Shown piece by piece: positions 56,636 to 64,000 of a stretch of 64,000 bases of DNA. Each line of letters starts with the position of its first letter. Position 1 is the stretch's first letter. The notes under the pieces are model-generated. The model was not told where the DNA came from. It saw only the letters and a program-made list of their open reading frames with translations, and did no database searches. The translations under genes and the position numbers were made by a program. This DNA is from Acidimicrobiales bacterium (GTDB lineage: Bacteria > Actinomycetota > Acidimicrobiia > Acidimicrobiales > Poriferisodalaceae), in NCBI GenBank assembly GCA_041394185.1, contig JAWKIQ010000005.1, positions 1 through 64,000 of the forward strand. The letters run 5' to 3'.

Positions 56636-58153
56636 CTAGCTCAACGGCACGGACTGGCCGGCGCGGACGTAGCTGTCTTCGTATGCCCACATGCCGGCCA
56701 AGGCCGACACTCCGGCGATGGCTCCCAGCACGGGATTGGAGATGTCGGCTGCCACCAGGAACACCAGGACACACAGCGGGGCGAGCATCCCGAGGCCCAC
56801 GCCGGTCCAGAACTTGCCCATGTATGCGCCCCTGGTCATGGCGTGCACGGCCATCTCGACATGGCGGGTGTGTTTGCCCGACAGCTCTGCGAACAGCACG
56901 AGGGCCATGGCAGCGATGCCGCCCAGGGTGACCCAGCGGACCGCAGCGACCTCGGGCAGGTCCATGAACAGGTCGAGGATCAGGAAGGTCGCCCCACCGG
57001 CGGTGGCCGCCTGGGCCAGCAGCATCGGCAACAGCAGCTCGCTCTGCCACAGGTCGCGGCCCTCGCACTGGGCGAACAGATAGGCGGTATACCCGGCGGT
57101 CGCCGCGGCCAGCACGGCGGCCGGCACGGCCAACAGCTTCAGCACGCCACCCGAATCGGCAAGGCCTGCGATCCACCAGAGCGCCATCACGGCTGCGTAG
57201 GCGCCCAGAATGTATGCACCCTTGACCAACCAGCTGCTCGAATTGCCCTTGGTGATGAGGAAATAGAAGCGCTCGGGCCGCTTGAGGTCGGCGATCAGCA
57301 GCACACCCGTGACGGCCAGGAACGCCCCACCGATCATCGGGGGCACCACGCCCACAGCGGCCTGCTCGCCCGAATGACCCATCAGCACCATCAGCGCGGC
57401 GACCAACATGACACCGGCGGCTATGGCCTTGGTGACGAGGTAGCCAGACACCTTGCCCTTCCAGGTGAGGGGGTGCGAGCCGGTGGTGTAGGTGGTGCGG
57501 GCGATCACACCGGCGTCGATGTGAGGCGGCGTGGGATGGTTGGGTGTGGTGTCGGCCCAGATCAGCCCGTCGGCGGGGATTCGGCTGCGCAGCGGGTCGA
57601 GGGCAGCCTGGTTGGCACCCCGGTAGTACACCTTGGGGTTGGTGTTCTGCTCTGGGGAGCGAACGGCCACGTCCTCACGGCCGATGATCTTGCGGGCTTC
57701 GTTGTCGACGTCGTCGAAGTCGATGACCTTGATCGAGTGGGTCGGACACACGACCACACACGCCGGCTCGAGACCCACCTCGACCCGGTGGTTGCAGAAG
57801 TTGCACTTGTTGGCGACATTGGTCTCGGGGTTGATGTAGATGGCGTCGTAAGGGCAGGCGTTCATGCAGCCCTTGCACCCGATGCACAGAGCGGTGTCGA
57901 AGTCGACCACGCCGTTGTCGGTGCGATGCAGAGCCGACGTCGGGCAGATGGTCATGCATGGTGCGTCATCGCAATGATTGCAACGCATGACCGTGAAATG
58001 CCTGGCCGTGCTGGGGAACTCGCCGGTTTCCACATACTTGAGCCAGGTTCTGTTGACCCCCAGCGGAACATCGTGCTCGCTCTTACATGCGACGGTGCAG
58101 GCATGGCAGCCAATGCAGCCGTCGCTGTCGAGCAGGAACCCCAGTTTCGTCAT
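56636..58153 (-). CDS. Fused ferredoxin-NrfD membrane subunit of molybdoenzyme complex
   Basis: 505 aa. Residues 1-~190 form a PsrB/DmsB-like ferredoxin with 16 Cys in four groups (C13IGCHAC onward, MRCNHCDDAPC, CIGCKGCMNAC, CNFCNHRVEV), enough for four [4Fe-4S] clusters. After ~220 there are eight or so TM segments of the NrfD/PsrC type, which exchange electrons with quinone. Fusion of both subunits is less common than separate genes. No signal precedes the ferredoxin part, matching a cytoplasmic catalytic subunit. It starts 78 bp from the divergent kinase gene. Confidence 0.93.
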   Translation of the reverse strand: MTKLGFLLDSDGCIGCHACTVACKSEHDVPLGVNRTWLKYVETGEFPSTARHFTVMRCNHCDDAPCMTICPTSALHRTDNGVVDFDTALCIGCKGCMNACPYDAIYINPETNVANKCNFCNHRVEVGLEPACVVVCPTHSIKVIDFDDVDNEARKIIGREDVAVRSPEQNTNPKVYYRGANQAALDPLRSRIPADGLIWADTTPNHPTPPHIDAGVIARTTYTTGSHPLTWKGKVSGYLVTKAIAAGVMLVAALMVLMGHSGEQAAVGVVPPMIGGAFLAVTGVLLIADLKRPERFYFLITKGNSSSWLVKGAYILGAYAAVMALWWIAGLADSGGVLKLLAVPAAVLAAATAGYTAYLFAQCEGRDLWQSELLLPMLLAQAATAGGATFLILDLFMDLPEVAAVRWVTLGGIAAMALVLFAELSGKHTRHVEMAVHAMTRGAYMGKFWTGVGLGMLAPLCVLVFLVAADISNPVLGAIAGVSALAGMWAYEDSYVRAGQSVPLS

Positions 58154-58231
58154 GCAGCATCTCCCGGCACGAGCAAATCACGAATGTACGGTCAAATACC
58201 TATGGGCGCAAGCCAGACCCGGGAAACTACT

Positions 58232-59131
58232 GTGACGCCGATGATCATCTGTGCAGGTGAAGCCCTTATCGACATTGCCAGGTCTGGCACGGCCCATCCT
58301 GGTGGTGGCCCGATGAACACGGCCGTGGCTGCGGCCAGGCTCGGCGCCCCGGCGGCGTTTCTGGGCAAGGTGTCGACGGACTCGTACGGGGAGATCATCT
58401 GGCAGCACCTCGTCGACTCGGGGGTCGACACCACGCTCACGCAGCGTGGGCCCGAGCCGACCTGCCTGGCCATCGTCGAGGGTGACCCGCCGGTGTTCAC
58501 CTTCCAGGGGCAGGGCACGGCAGACACAGCCCTCGACCGGCCCGACATGGGCGCGGTCGGGCCCGGCCCCCACATCCTGCACGGTGGCACGCTGGGCCTG
58601 TTCCGGCGGCCTGGCGCAGCGGTTCTGGCAGAGGTGGCAGCGACGCATCAGGGGCTCGTTTCGCTGGACCCCAACGTTCGGCCGCAGATAATCGGCTCGG
58701 GCGGCCGATCGGACTGGAGCACCTGGTTTCGCCGGTGGTTGCCCCATGTGGCTGTGATGCGAGCGTCGGACGCCGACCTCGACTGGATCTGGCCCGGCAC
58801 CGGCCACGATGCGATCGCACGCGACCTGTTCGACCGCGGCGTGTGCTGCCTGATAGTGACCACAGCGCAAGGGGCCACCGCATACACCCCGGCAGGCAAC
58901 ACCACCGCCGCGTCGCAGCGTGTCGATGTGGTCGACACGGTGGGGGCGGGTGACTCGTTCTGCGGCGGGTATCTGACCCGGCTGCACGAGCTGGGCGTCG
59001 CCACCCGCGACGCAGCGGCCGGAGTAGACCTCGACACATGGCGCGACATCCTCGACTTCGCCGGACGGGTGGCGGCGGTTACGGTTCAGCGCGTCGGGGC
59101 CGATCCACCACGCCGTGCAGAGGTCGTGTGA
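58232..59131 (+). CDS. PfkB-family carbohydrate kinase
   Basis: The 299-aa product has the N-terminal GGGPMNTAVAAARLGAPAAF (PfkB signature 1) and the C-terminal DTVGAGDSFCGGYL with the catalytic Asp (signature 2). The family phosphorylates sugars such as fructose, ribose and 2-keto-3-deoxygluconate; substrate unknown. GTG 58232 was preferred over ATG 58241. Its stop overlaps the next gene's GTG as GTGA, tying it to the polysaccharide gene chain. It is divergent from the molybdoenzyme operon. Confidence 0.87.
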   Translation: MTPMIICAGEALIDIARSGTAHPGGGPMNTAVAAARLGAPAAFLGKVSTDSYGEIIWQHLVDSGVDTTLTQRGPEPTCLAIVEGDPPVFTFQGQGTADTALDRPDMGAVGPGPHILHGGTLGLFRRPGAAVLAEVAATHQGLVSLDPNVRPQIIGSGGRSDWSTWFRRWLPHVAVMRASDADLDWIWPGTGHDAIARDLFDRGVCCLIVTTAQGATAYTPAGNTTAASQRVDVVDTVGAGDSFCGGYLTRLHELGVATRDAAAGVDLDTWRDILDFAGRVAAVTVQRVGADPPRRAEVV

Positions 59132-60192
59132 GGCCGACGGGCAAAGCGCCAAGCCGACGAAACGGCCTCGGCCGCTGGATTCTGATGTGCGTGTCGATGA
59201 TGGTGCTGACGGCTTGTTCGGGCGAGCAACAGCAGCAGGCACTGCCACAGCCATCGCCACAGCCGGTGATGGGCATCAGCTACCCGGTGTGGGCCGCCGA
59301 CGGATACGACCGGCCCGAGAATGCCGTACACGTCGCCCAGATCGCAGACATCGGAGCCAACTGGATATCGCTGACGATCACCTGGTACCAGGACGAGCTC
59401 GGCTCTTCGTGCCCGGCGCCCGGACCCCAGACCGTTTCGCTCGAGGGCATCGAGCGGGTCGCAGCGCTGGCGCGCAGCGCTGGGCTCGAGGTCGCTATCA
59501 AGCCGATGGTCGACCTGCCGGACGACACCTATCGAGGCGAAATCGAACCCGACGATGTCGAGCAGTGGTTCGACTGTTACGCGACGCTCATGGGTGAGGT
59601 GGCCCAGGTGGGTGATCGCAGCGGGGCCGGAATGATCATCGTGGGCACCGAGCTGATCTCGCTGGAACGACACGAGCAGAACTGGCGAGCGCTCATCGCC
59701 CAGCTTCGCGACGAGTTCGCCGGAACGCTGACGTACTCGGCCAACTACACCGACCTCGACACCATCGGGTTCTGGGATGACCTCGACTTCATCGGGGTCA
59801 GCGCCTATTGGCCCCTCGCCGATCGCCCTACCGACGATGTGGACTTGCTGGTGGCCGGCTGGCAGCCGCATGTGCAAGCGCTCGAGGCGATGGCGCGCTC
59901 ATGGGACCGCGAGATCCTGCTGACAGAGGTCGGCTATCGAAGCGTGCACGGTGCCGTGGTGGCCCCATGGGATTGGCAGAGTGACCTCGAAGCCGATCAG
60001 GCAGAGCAGGCTGCGGCGTTCGAGGCGACCCGCGCCGCGTGGTCCGGTTCGCAACACTTCGCCGGCTTGCTGGTGTGGGCATGGGACGACCTGTCCGACG
60101 CTGGAGACGACCAGGCAACCGACTACACGCCGCGGGCAAAAGTGGCCGAGTTGGTTATCTACAACTGGTTTTCAGACACTCTCAGTGGCTGA
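59128..60192 (+). CDS. Lipoprotein, glycoside hydrolase family 113-like TIM barrel
   Basis: 354 aa; lipobox LTAC with Cys30. The domain reads MGISYPVWAADGYDRPENAV, IADIGANWISLTITWYQDEL, IIVGTELISLERHEQNW (acid/base Glu), GFWDDLDFIGVSAYWPL and ILLTEVGYRSVHGAVVAPW (nucleophile Glu), a layout typical of GH113 beta-mannanase-type proteins. It should be tethered outside and act on a polysaccharide. GTG 59128 overlaps the kinase stop by 4 nt. A 62-bp gap separates it from the small membrane gene. Confidence 0.85.
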   Translation: MRPTGKAPSRRNGLGRWILMCVSMMVLTACSGEQQQQALPQPSPQPVMGISYPVWAADGYDRPENAVHVAQIADIGANWISLTITWYQDELGSSCPAPGPQTVSLEGIERVAALARSAGLEVAIKPMVDLPDDTYRGEIEPDDVEQWFDCYATLMGEVAQVGDRSGAGMIIVGTELISLERHEQNWRALIAQLRDEFAGTLTYSANYTDLDTIGFWDDLDFIGVSAYWPLADRPTDDVDLLVAGWQPHVQALEAMARSWDREILLTEVGYRSVHGAVVAPWDWQSDLEADQAEQAAAFEATRAAWSGSQHFAGLLVWAWDDLSDAGDDQATDYTPRAKVAELVIYNWFSDTLSG

Positions 60193-60254
60193 AGGGGCTA
60201 TTTACACCGACCGAACGTGGTGACTAGTGTCGCGCCACGGAGGTCGCCGCACCC

Positions 60255-60419
60255 ATGTACTCCGCCAGCTTCTTCGCCTCTGCGGGCATCCTCGCCATGC
60301 AGTGGGCTCCCAGCTTCTCGTTCGCCGAATCTGTTCCTACCTGGCTGTTGGCCCCGATCGTCGTGATCTCGGGCTACGCGGTGCTGTATCGGAGACACGC
60401 GCGGCAGGCCGAGCTATGA
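60255..60419 (+). CDS. 54-aa single-TM protein overlapping the GT2 gene
   Basis: Translated from ATG 60255: a hydrophobic stretch (WLLAPIVVISGYAVLY, ~32-47), preceded by an aromatic, Ala-rich N-terminus and followed by a basic tail RRHARQAEL. GGAGG lies 11 bases upstream. Its stop overlaps the GT2 start as ATGA (60416-60419). The position is that of small accessory subunits (for example PgaD-like helpers) of processive glycosyltransferases, but no similarity can be claimed. Too short for routine ORF listing. Confidence 0.7.
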   Translation: MYSASFFASAGILAMQWAPSFSFAESVPTWLLAPIVVISGYAVLYRRHARQAEL

Positions 60420-61801
60420 CTTCGCCGGCGTGGTTGGCCGTTCTGGCGGTCGGCCTGGTGGGACCCATATATGCCATCGCCATGGCTCTGGTATTCAGGC
60501 CCAGGGCGCCGCGAAGGCCCGATCAGCGCGCACCGGTCACGGTGGTGTGCCTGGTTCCGTGCCTCGACGAGGGCCTGGTGGTCGTGCAGACCGTGAGGTC
60601 GCTGGTGTCGCTGGGACCAGACGTCAGGGTGCTGGTGATCGACGACGCGTCCACCGACGGCACCGCCGAGATGGTCGAGTCGCTCGGCCATCCGAGGGTG
60701 TTTCTGTATCGGCGCCACGCGCCCAACGCTCGCACCGGCAAGGGCGACGCGCTCAACGCCGGATACGGGGCCGTGAACGCTGCCGTCAGCGCCGAGGGAA
60801 TCGACCCCCAGTCGGTCGTGGTCGCCGTGTTCGACGCAGACAGCGAGGTCGACGGGGCAACCCTCGACGCGGTGAAGGCATGGTTCAGCGATCCCCAAAT
60901 CGGAGCCGTGCAGATTGCGGTGCGCATCTCTAACCGGTTCAGGTCTTGGCTGGCCCGGATGCAAGACGTCGAGTTCGCGGGTTATGCCCGAATCTTCCAG
61001 GGTGGCCGCAACTACATCGGCAGCACGGGCCTGGGCGGCAACGGACAGTTCACCCGGCTGGTGGCGTTGCGAGAACTGGGCGCTGCACCCTGGAGCGACT
61101 GCCTGACCGAAGACCTCGACCTGGGTCTGAGGATGGGCATCAACGGCTGGCGGTCGGTGTTCGACGAAACCGTCGCCGTCCACCAGCAGGGGCTGCACGA
61201 CGGTCGACGCCTGCTGAGGCAACGAACCCGGTGGTTCCAGGGCCATCTGCAGTGTTGGTCGTCGCTGCCCGCCATCTGGCGCTCGGGGCAACGCCTGCGG
61301 GCCAAGGTCGACCTGACTATCCACCTGCTGTTCCCGGCCGCGATGTTGTTGATATCGATTCCTATCCTGGCTGCGGCCGCCGCGATGTTCAGGAGCTTCG
61401 CTCTGGAACCGTCGGCCAGTGCCGCTGCAATGACGGCCGGACCCATAGTGCCCTGGTGGTACCTGGCCGGGTTCCTGGCCACACCGCTGATCGCCACCGC
61501 CTATTGGCGCACAGAGCCTGAGATCGGCTTTTGGAAGGGTCTGGTAGCGGCTCACGCATACGGGTTGTTCACGTGGGTCTGGTTCTTCGCGGGGTGGCGA
61601 GCGGTGTATCGCCACGCGCTGGGACGGGCTGGTTGGGCCAAGACGGTACGCACCCAGGAGGCCCCAGCAGACGACAGCGACGAGATTGGCCCGGGCCCGA
61701 TGTTCGGATCAAAGTCCAATGTGGTGGTGTTCCGCGATCGCGAGAGCGGCTACGGCGAGTCGACCCCAGAAGACGACGATGAGACACGGCGGATCGCGTG
61801 A
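60416..61801 (+). CDS. Membrane-bound processive glycosyltransferase family 2 (BcsA/PgaC-like)
   Basis: The 461-aa product has an N-terminal TM. The catalytic GT-A domain has VLVIDDASTDG (~72), FDADSEVD (~140), LTEDLDLGLR (~231) and RQRTRWFQG (~266), the D,D,D,Q/RxxRW set of processive synthases. Three more TM helices (~302-324, ~345-363, ~375-392) form the channel. It likely polymerises a nucleotide sugar and extrudes the chain. Starts overlapping the 54-aa gene and ends overlapping the deacetylase gene GTG (GTGA). Sugar unknown; the epimerase two genes on suggests an N-acetylated sugar. Confidence 0.92.
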   Translation: MTSPAWLAVLAVGLVGPIYAIAMALVFRPRAPRRPDQRAPVTVVCLVPCLDEGLVVVQTVRSLVSLGPDVRVLVIDDASTDGTAEMVESLGHPRVFLYRRHAPNARTGKGDALNAGYGAVNAAVSAEGIDPQSVVVAVFDADSEVDGATLDAVKAWFSDPQIGAVQIAVRISNRFRSWLARMQDVEFAGYARIFQGGRNYIGSTGLGGNGQFTRLVALRELGAAPWSDCLTEDLDLGLRMGINGWRSVFDETVAVHQQGLHDGRRLLRQRTRWFQGHLQCWSSLPAIWRSGQRLRAKVDLTIHLLFPAAMLLISIPILAAAAAMFRSFALEPSASAAAMTAGPIVPWWYLAGFLATPLIATAYWRTEPEIGFWKGLVAAHAYGLFTWVWFFAGWRAVYRHALGRAGWAKTVRTQEAPADDSDEIGPGPMFGSKSNVVVFRDRESGYGESTPEDDDETRRIA

Positions 61802-61854
61802 GCGCATCCGCCAAATCGGACAGAGCGGATCGCGTGAGCGCATCCGCCAAATCG
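61791..61854 (+). repeat. 36-bp in-frame duplication spanning the start codon of the DUF2334 gene
   Basis: The segment 61791-61826 is repeated as 61827-61854 (28 identical bases, after which they differ). Each copy carries a GTG start (61798 and 61834) in the same frame, so translation could begin at either. The first also overlaps the GT2 stop. Confidence 0.9.
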
Positions 61855-63483
61855 AGCAGGTCGAACGGGTCGCCGGTTGCGATGTTGATGCTGGTGGCCG
61901 CTGTGGTGCTTGCTGTGTTGTTCGGCAGGGCCGCTTTCGCTCAGCCGTTGCCCGGTAGGGCCGCAGTGCCCGTCGGTAGCCCCTTTTCGACCGTACGAGA
62001 GCCTTTGCCCTCGGGCCGCACTGTCGCAGCGCCCGACCTCGAGGTTCTAGTTGCCTGGGATGCTGCAGACGACAACGCGACCGCCGAGTTGTACGCAGTG
62101 ATGGCAGGGAACCTGGCCGGCAACGTGGCCCAGGTCCGGTATCTGGACGCCGCCTATGTGACAGCGGACGACGTGGCCGCTTCCGACCTGGCGATCTATG
62201 TGAACTCAGATCCGAAGGCGCCGGTGTCGGTGGCGCTGGTCCGGTCGATCGCCAACGGCCACCCGACGCTGTGGCTGGGTGACAATCTCGACCAGATCGA
62301 GGCGCTGGCCCCCGACTTCTTCGACTCGCTCGGCTGGGCGTCGACCGCCGCCGTGGCTGCACCGTCGGCGGTGAGGTACAAGAACGTCGACCTGCCGCGC
62401 GACGCCCGGGCCGGCGATCTGGTTGGCCTCGAGGTCGGCGCGGCCACCGAGGTTCTGGCCACGGTCAGCTCGGCCGACGGGTCGGAGATGCCTTATGCCG
62501 TGGTCAGAGACAACCTGACATGGTTGGCCGAGGTGCCCTTTTCGTACACCACCGAGGCCGATCGTGGGTTGGTGCTGGCCGATCGGATACTGGCCGTGGC
62601 CGACCCGGATAGGCCAGAACGCCACCGTGCGATGGTGCGGCTCGAAGACGTCGGCCCATGGGCCGACCCAGAGGCTCTGGTCGACATCGCCGACGCGCTG
62701 GCCGAGCGCGGGGTGCCGTTCTCGGTTGCCGTCTATCCCGTCTGGATGGATCCGCTGGGCCACTACGACAACGGCACGGGTATACGCCTGGCCGATCGTC
62801 CCGAGGTGGTCGAGGCTCTGCAACACATCGAAGCATCGGGCGGAACCCTCTTGATGCACGGCATAACCCACCAGTTGGGTGAGGCGCCCAACCCTTACGA
62901 CGGGGTGTCTGGCGAGGACTTCGAGTTCTACGTGACCCACATCGATGCCAACGACGACGTTGTCTACGACGGGCCTCCGGCTCAAGCCGACGAAGCCTGG
63001 ATAACCGACCGCATCGCCTGGGGGTTTGCCGAGTTCGCCGCTGCCGGGTTGGACGCGCCGACCATCTTCGAGTTCCCTCACTATGCAGCGCACTGGGTCG
63101 GCTACCAGACGATCGCCGACGCGTTCGACGCCCGGTACGAACGCACGATGTACTTCGGCGGCTTGTTGTCGGGCCAGCCGTTGAGTTCGGTTCACGACGA
63201 CCAGTGGCTGCCGTTCCCCGTCGTCGACTTCTACGGCGAGCTGGTGTTGCCCGAGAACATGGGTAACTACATAGAGGTCGGATACAACAACAACGACTCC
63301 CGCAGCGCCGCAGACCTGATCGACAACGCAGAGCGAGTCGCGGTGGTTAGCGACTCGGTGTCGTCGATGTTCTTCCACCCCTACCTGGACCCCGCTCCCC
63401 TGCTGGAGGTCGTCGACACGCTGATCGCACGGGGGTTCGAGTTCGTCGGCCCGCACGACCTGATCCAGGAGTTTGGACGATGA
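61798..63483 (+). CDS. DUF2334-type polysaccharide deacetylase-like membrane protein
   Basis: The 561-aa product has a basic Ser/Ala-rich N-terminus with duplicated start region, TM (~29-50), then a ~170-residue extracytoplasmic region. From ~280 there is a DUF2334 domain: MVRLEDVGPWADPEALVDIA, MHGITHQLGEAPNPYD and IFEFPHYAAHWVGY, His- and Asp-rich blocks as in carbohydrate esterases of the deacetylase fold. It should modify an exported polymer, probably by removing acetyl groups. GTG 61798 overlaps the GT2 stop; the stop overlaps the epimerase ATG. Confidence 0.83.
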   Translation: MSASAKSDRADRVSASAKSSRSNGSPVAMLMLVAAVVLAVLFGRAAFAQPLPGRAAVPVGSPFSTVREPLPSGRTVAAPDLEVLVAWDAADDNATAELYAVMAGNLAGNVAQVRYLDAAYVTADDVAASDLAIYVNSDPKAPVSVALVRSIANGHPTLWLGDNLDQIEALAPDFFDSLGWASTAAVAAPSAVRYKNVDLPRDARAGDLVGLEVGAATEVLATVSSADGSEMPYAVVRDNLTWLAEVPFSYTTEADRGLVLADRILAVADPDRPERHRAMVRLEDVGPWADPEALVDIADALAERGVPFSVAVYPVWMDPLGHYDNGTGIRLADRPEVVEALQHIEASGGTLLMHGITHQLGEAPNPYDGVSGEDFEFYVTHIDANDDVVYDGPPAQADEAWITDRIAWGFAEFAAAGLDAPTIFEFPHYAAHWVGYQTIADAFDARYERTMYFGGLLSGQPLSSVHDDQWLPFPVVDFYGELVLPENMGNYIEVGYNNNDSRSAADLIDNAERVAVVSDSVSSMFFHPYLDPAPLLEVVDTLIARGFEFVGPHDLIQEFGR

Positions 63484-64000
63484 AGGTGATGGTCGTCATC
63501 GGAACCCGACCCGAGGCCATCAAGATGGCGCCGGTGGCTCTCGAGTTGGCCAAACGCGGGGTCGACCACGTCGTCTGCCTCACCGGCCAACACCGCGAGC
63601 TGGTGCGCCAGGTGCTGCAGAGGTTCGACGTCGAACCGCACATCGATCTGGACCTGATGACGCCCGGGCAGACCGTCGCCGGAGTGGCGCATCGAGTCAT
63701 CAAGGCCATGGACGAGGTGATCGCTGTCTCGAAGCCCGACTGGGTGCTGGTGCAGGGCGACACCACCACCGTGGCCGCAGCTGCCCTGTGCGCCGCGTGG
63801 AACGAGGTTGCTGTAGGCCACGTCGAGGCCGGTTTGCGGTCGGGCGACCGCAAACAGCCGTGGCCAGAAGAGATCAACCGAATCGTTGCCGGTCACGTCG
63901 CCGACCGTCACTTCGCACCAACCGTCGGGGCCCGCGATGCTTTGCTTCGCGAAGGAATCGATCCGGCCCAGATCGTGCTGTCGGGCAACACCGTGATCGA
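63480..64000 (+). CDS. wecB: UDP-N-acetylglucosamine 2-epimerase (3' end beyond window)
   Basis: 173 codons seen, cut by the window edge. MKVMVVIGTRPEAIKMAPV is the WecB/MnaA N-terminus, then GQHRELVRQVL, VLVQGDTTTVAAAALCA, GHVEAGLRSGD and PWPEEINR, all hallmarks of UDP-GlcNAc 2-epimerase. It makes UDP-ManNAc for polymer synthesis. Starts overlapping the deacetylase stop (ATGA). This links the upstream genes with nucleotide-sugar supply, though WecB also serves other pathways. Confidence 0.95.
   Translation, partial: MKVMVVIGTRPEAIKMAPVALELAKRGVDHVVCLTGQHRELVRQVLQRFDVEPHIDLDLMTPGQTVAGVAHRVIKAMDEVIAVSKPDWVLVQGDTTTVAAAALCAAWNEVAVGHVEAGLRSGDRKQPWPEEINRIVAGHVADRHFAPTVGARDALLREGIDPAQIVLSGNTVI

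Overview
High-GC, densely packed chromosomal DNA from an actinobacterium. Supporting features are a WhiB regulator, a type A RNase P RNA, many GTG starts, a thiolase/DUF35 pair, an NDMA-type zinc alcohol dehydrogenase and the convergent DEDD-exonuclease/trpD pair that I recall from mycobacteria. Thr-rich wall-spanning linkers in many exported proteins and secreted delta-60 propellers make me favour the class Acidimicrobiia (Ilumatobacter-like). That placement is inference. I see no phage, insertion sequence, CRISPR array, tRNA or rRNA.

Layout. 1-6.3 kb: partial coiled-coil/NYN-type protein, exonuclease/GIY-YIG nuclease, trpD, whiB, a GlpD-like flavoprotein and a membrane protein. 6.4-10.9 kb: two large secreted delta-60 propeller paralogues (a third is at 23.1-24.9 kb), then rnpB. 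11-17.4 kb: HtrA-type protease, Thr-rich anchored protein, a coupled set (zinc-ribbon coiled coil, membrane hydrolase-like protein, histidine phosphatase) and a class A penicillin-binding protein. 17.4-23 kb: thiamine pyrophosphokinase with a solute-binding lipoprotein, alcohol dehydrogenase, NagZ-type GH3 enzyme, HDOD protein. 25-31.5 kb: NUDIX-thiolase-DUF35 operon and an oligopeptide-type ABC importer without its ATPases. 31.7-37.5 kb: class III aminotransferase, nitroreductase and two tandem HD-GYP receptor-like proteins. 37.5-43.5 kb: paired ABC exporter half-transporters, PLP decarboxylase, cation efflux protein. 44-47.7 kb: two paralogous lipoproteins overlapping a divergent FtsH-like AAA protease. 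47.7-53.8 kb: acyl-CoA dehydrogenase, nitroreductase, endonuclease III, class II aldolase, VOC protein, DUF222/HNH protein behind a palindrome-rich leader, phosphatase. 53.8-58.2 kb: molybdopterin oxidoreductase with a fused ferredoxin-NrfD partner. 58.2-64 kb: a chain of stop/start-overlapping genes (PfkB kinase, GH113-like lipoprotein, 54-aa membrane protein, processive GT2 synthase, DUF2334 deacetylase, UDP-GlcNAc 2-epimerase) that continues past the window end.

The best candidates for undescribed systems are: the synthase-type polysaccharide locus at the right end; the lipoprotein-lipoprotein-FtsH cassette; the three-member propeller family with exchangeable linkers and a small Cys-framed C-terminal module; and the tandem HD-GYP proteins carrying a shared C-terminal domain that I infer to be outside the cell. 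Several start codons are chosen by Shine-Dalgarno fit or by overlap with the upstream stop, so 5' ends carry more uncertainty than 3' ends.
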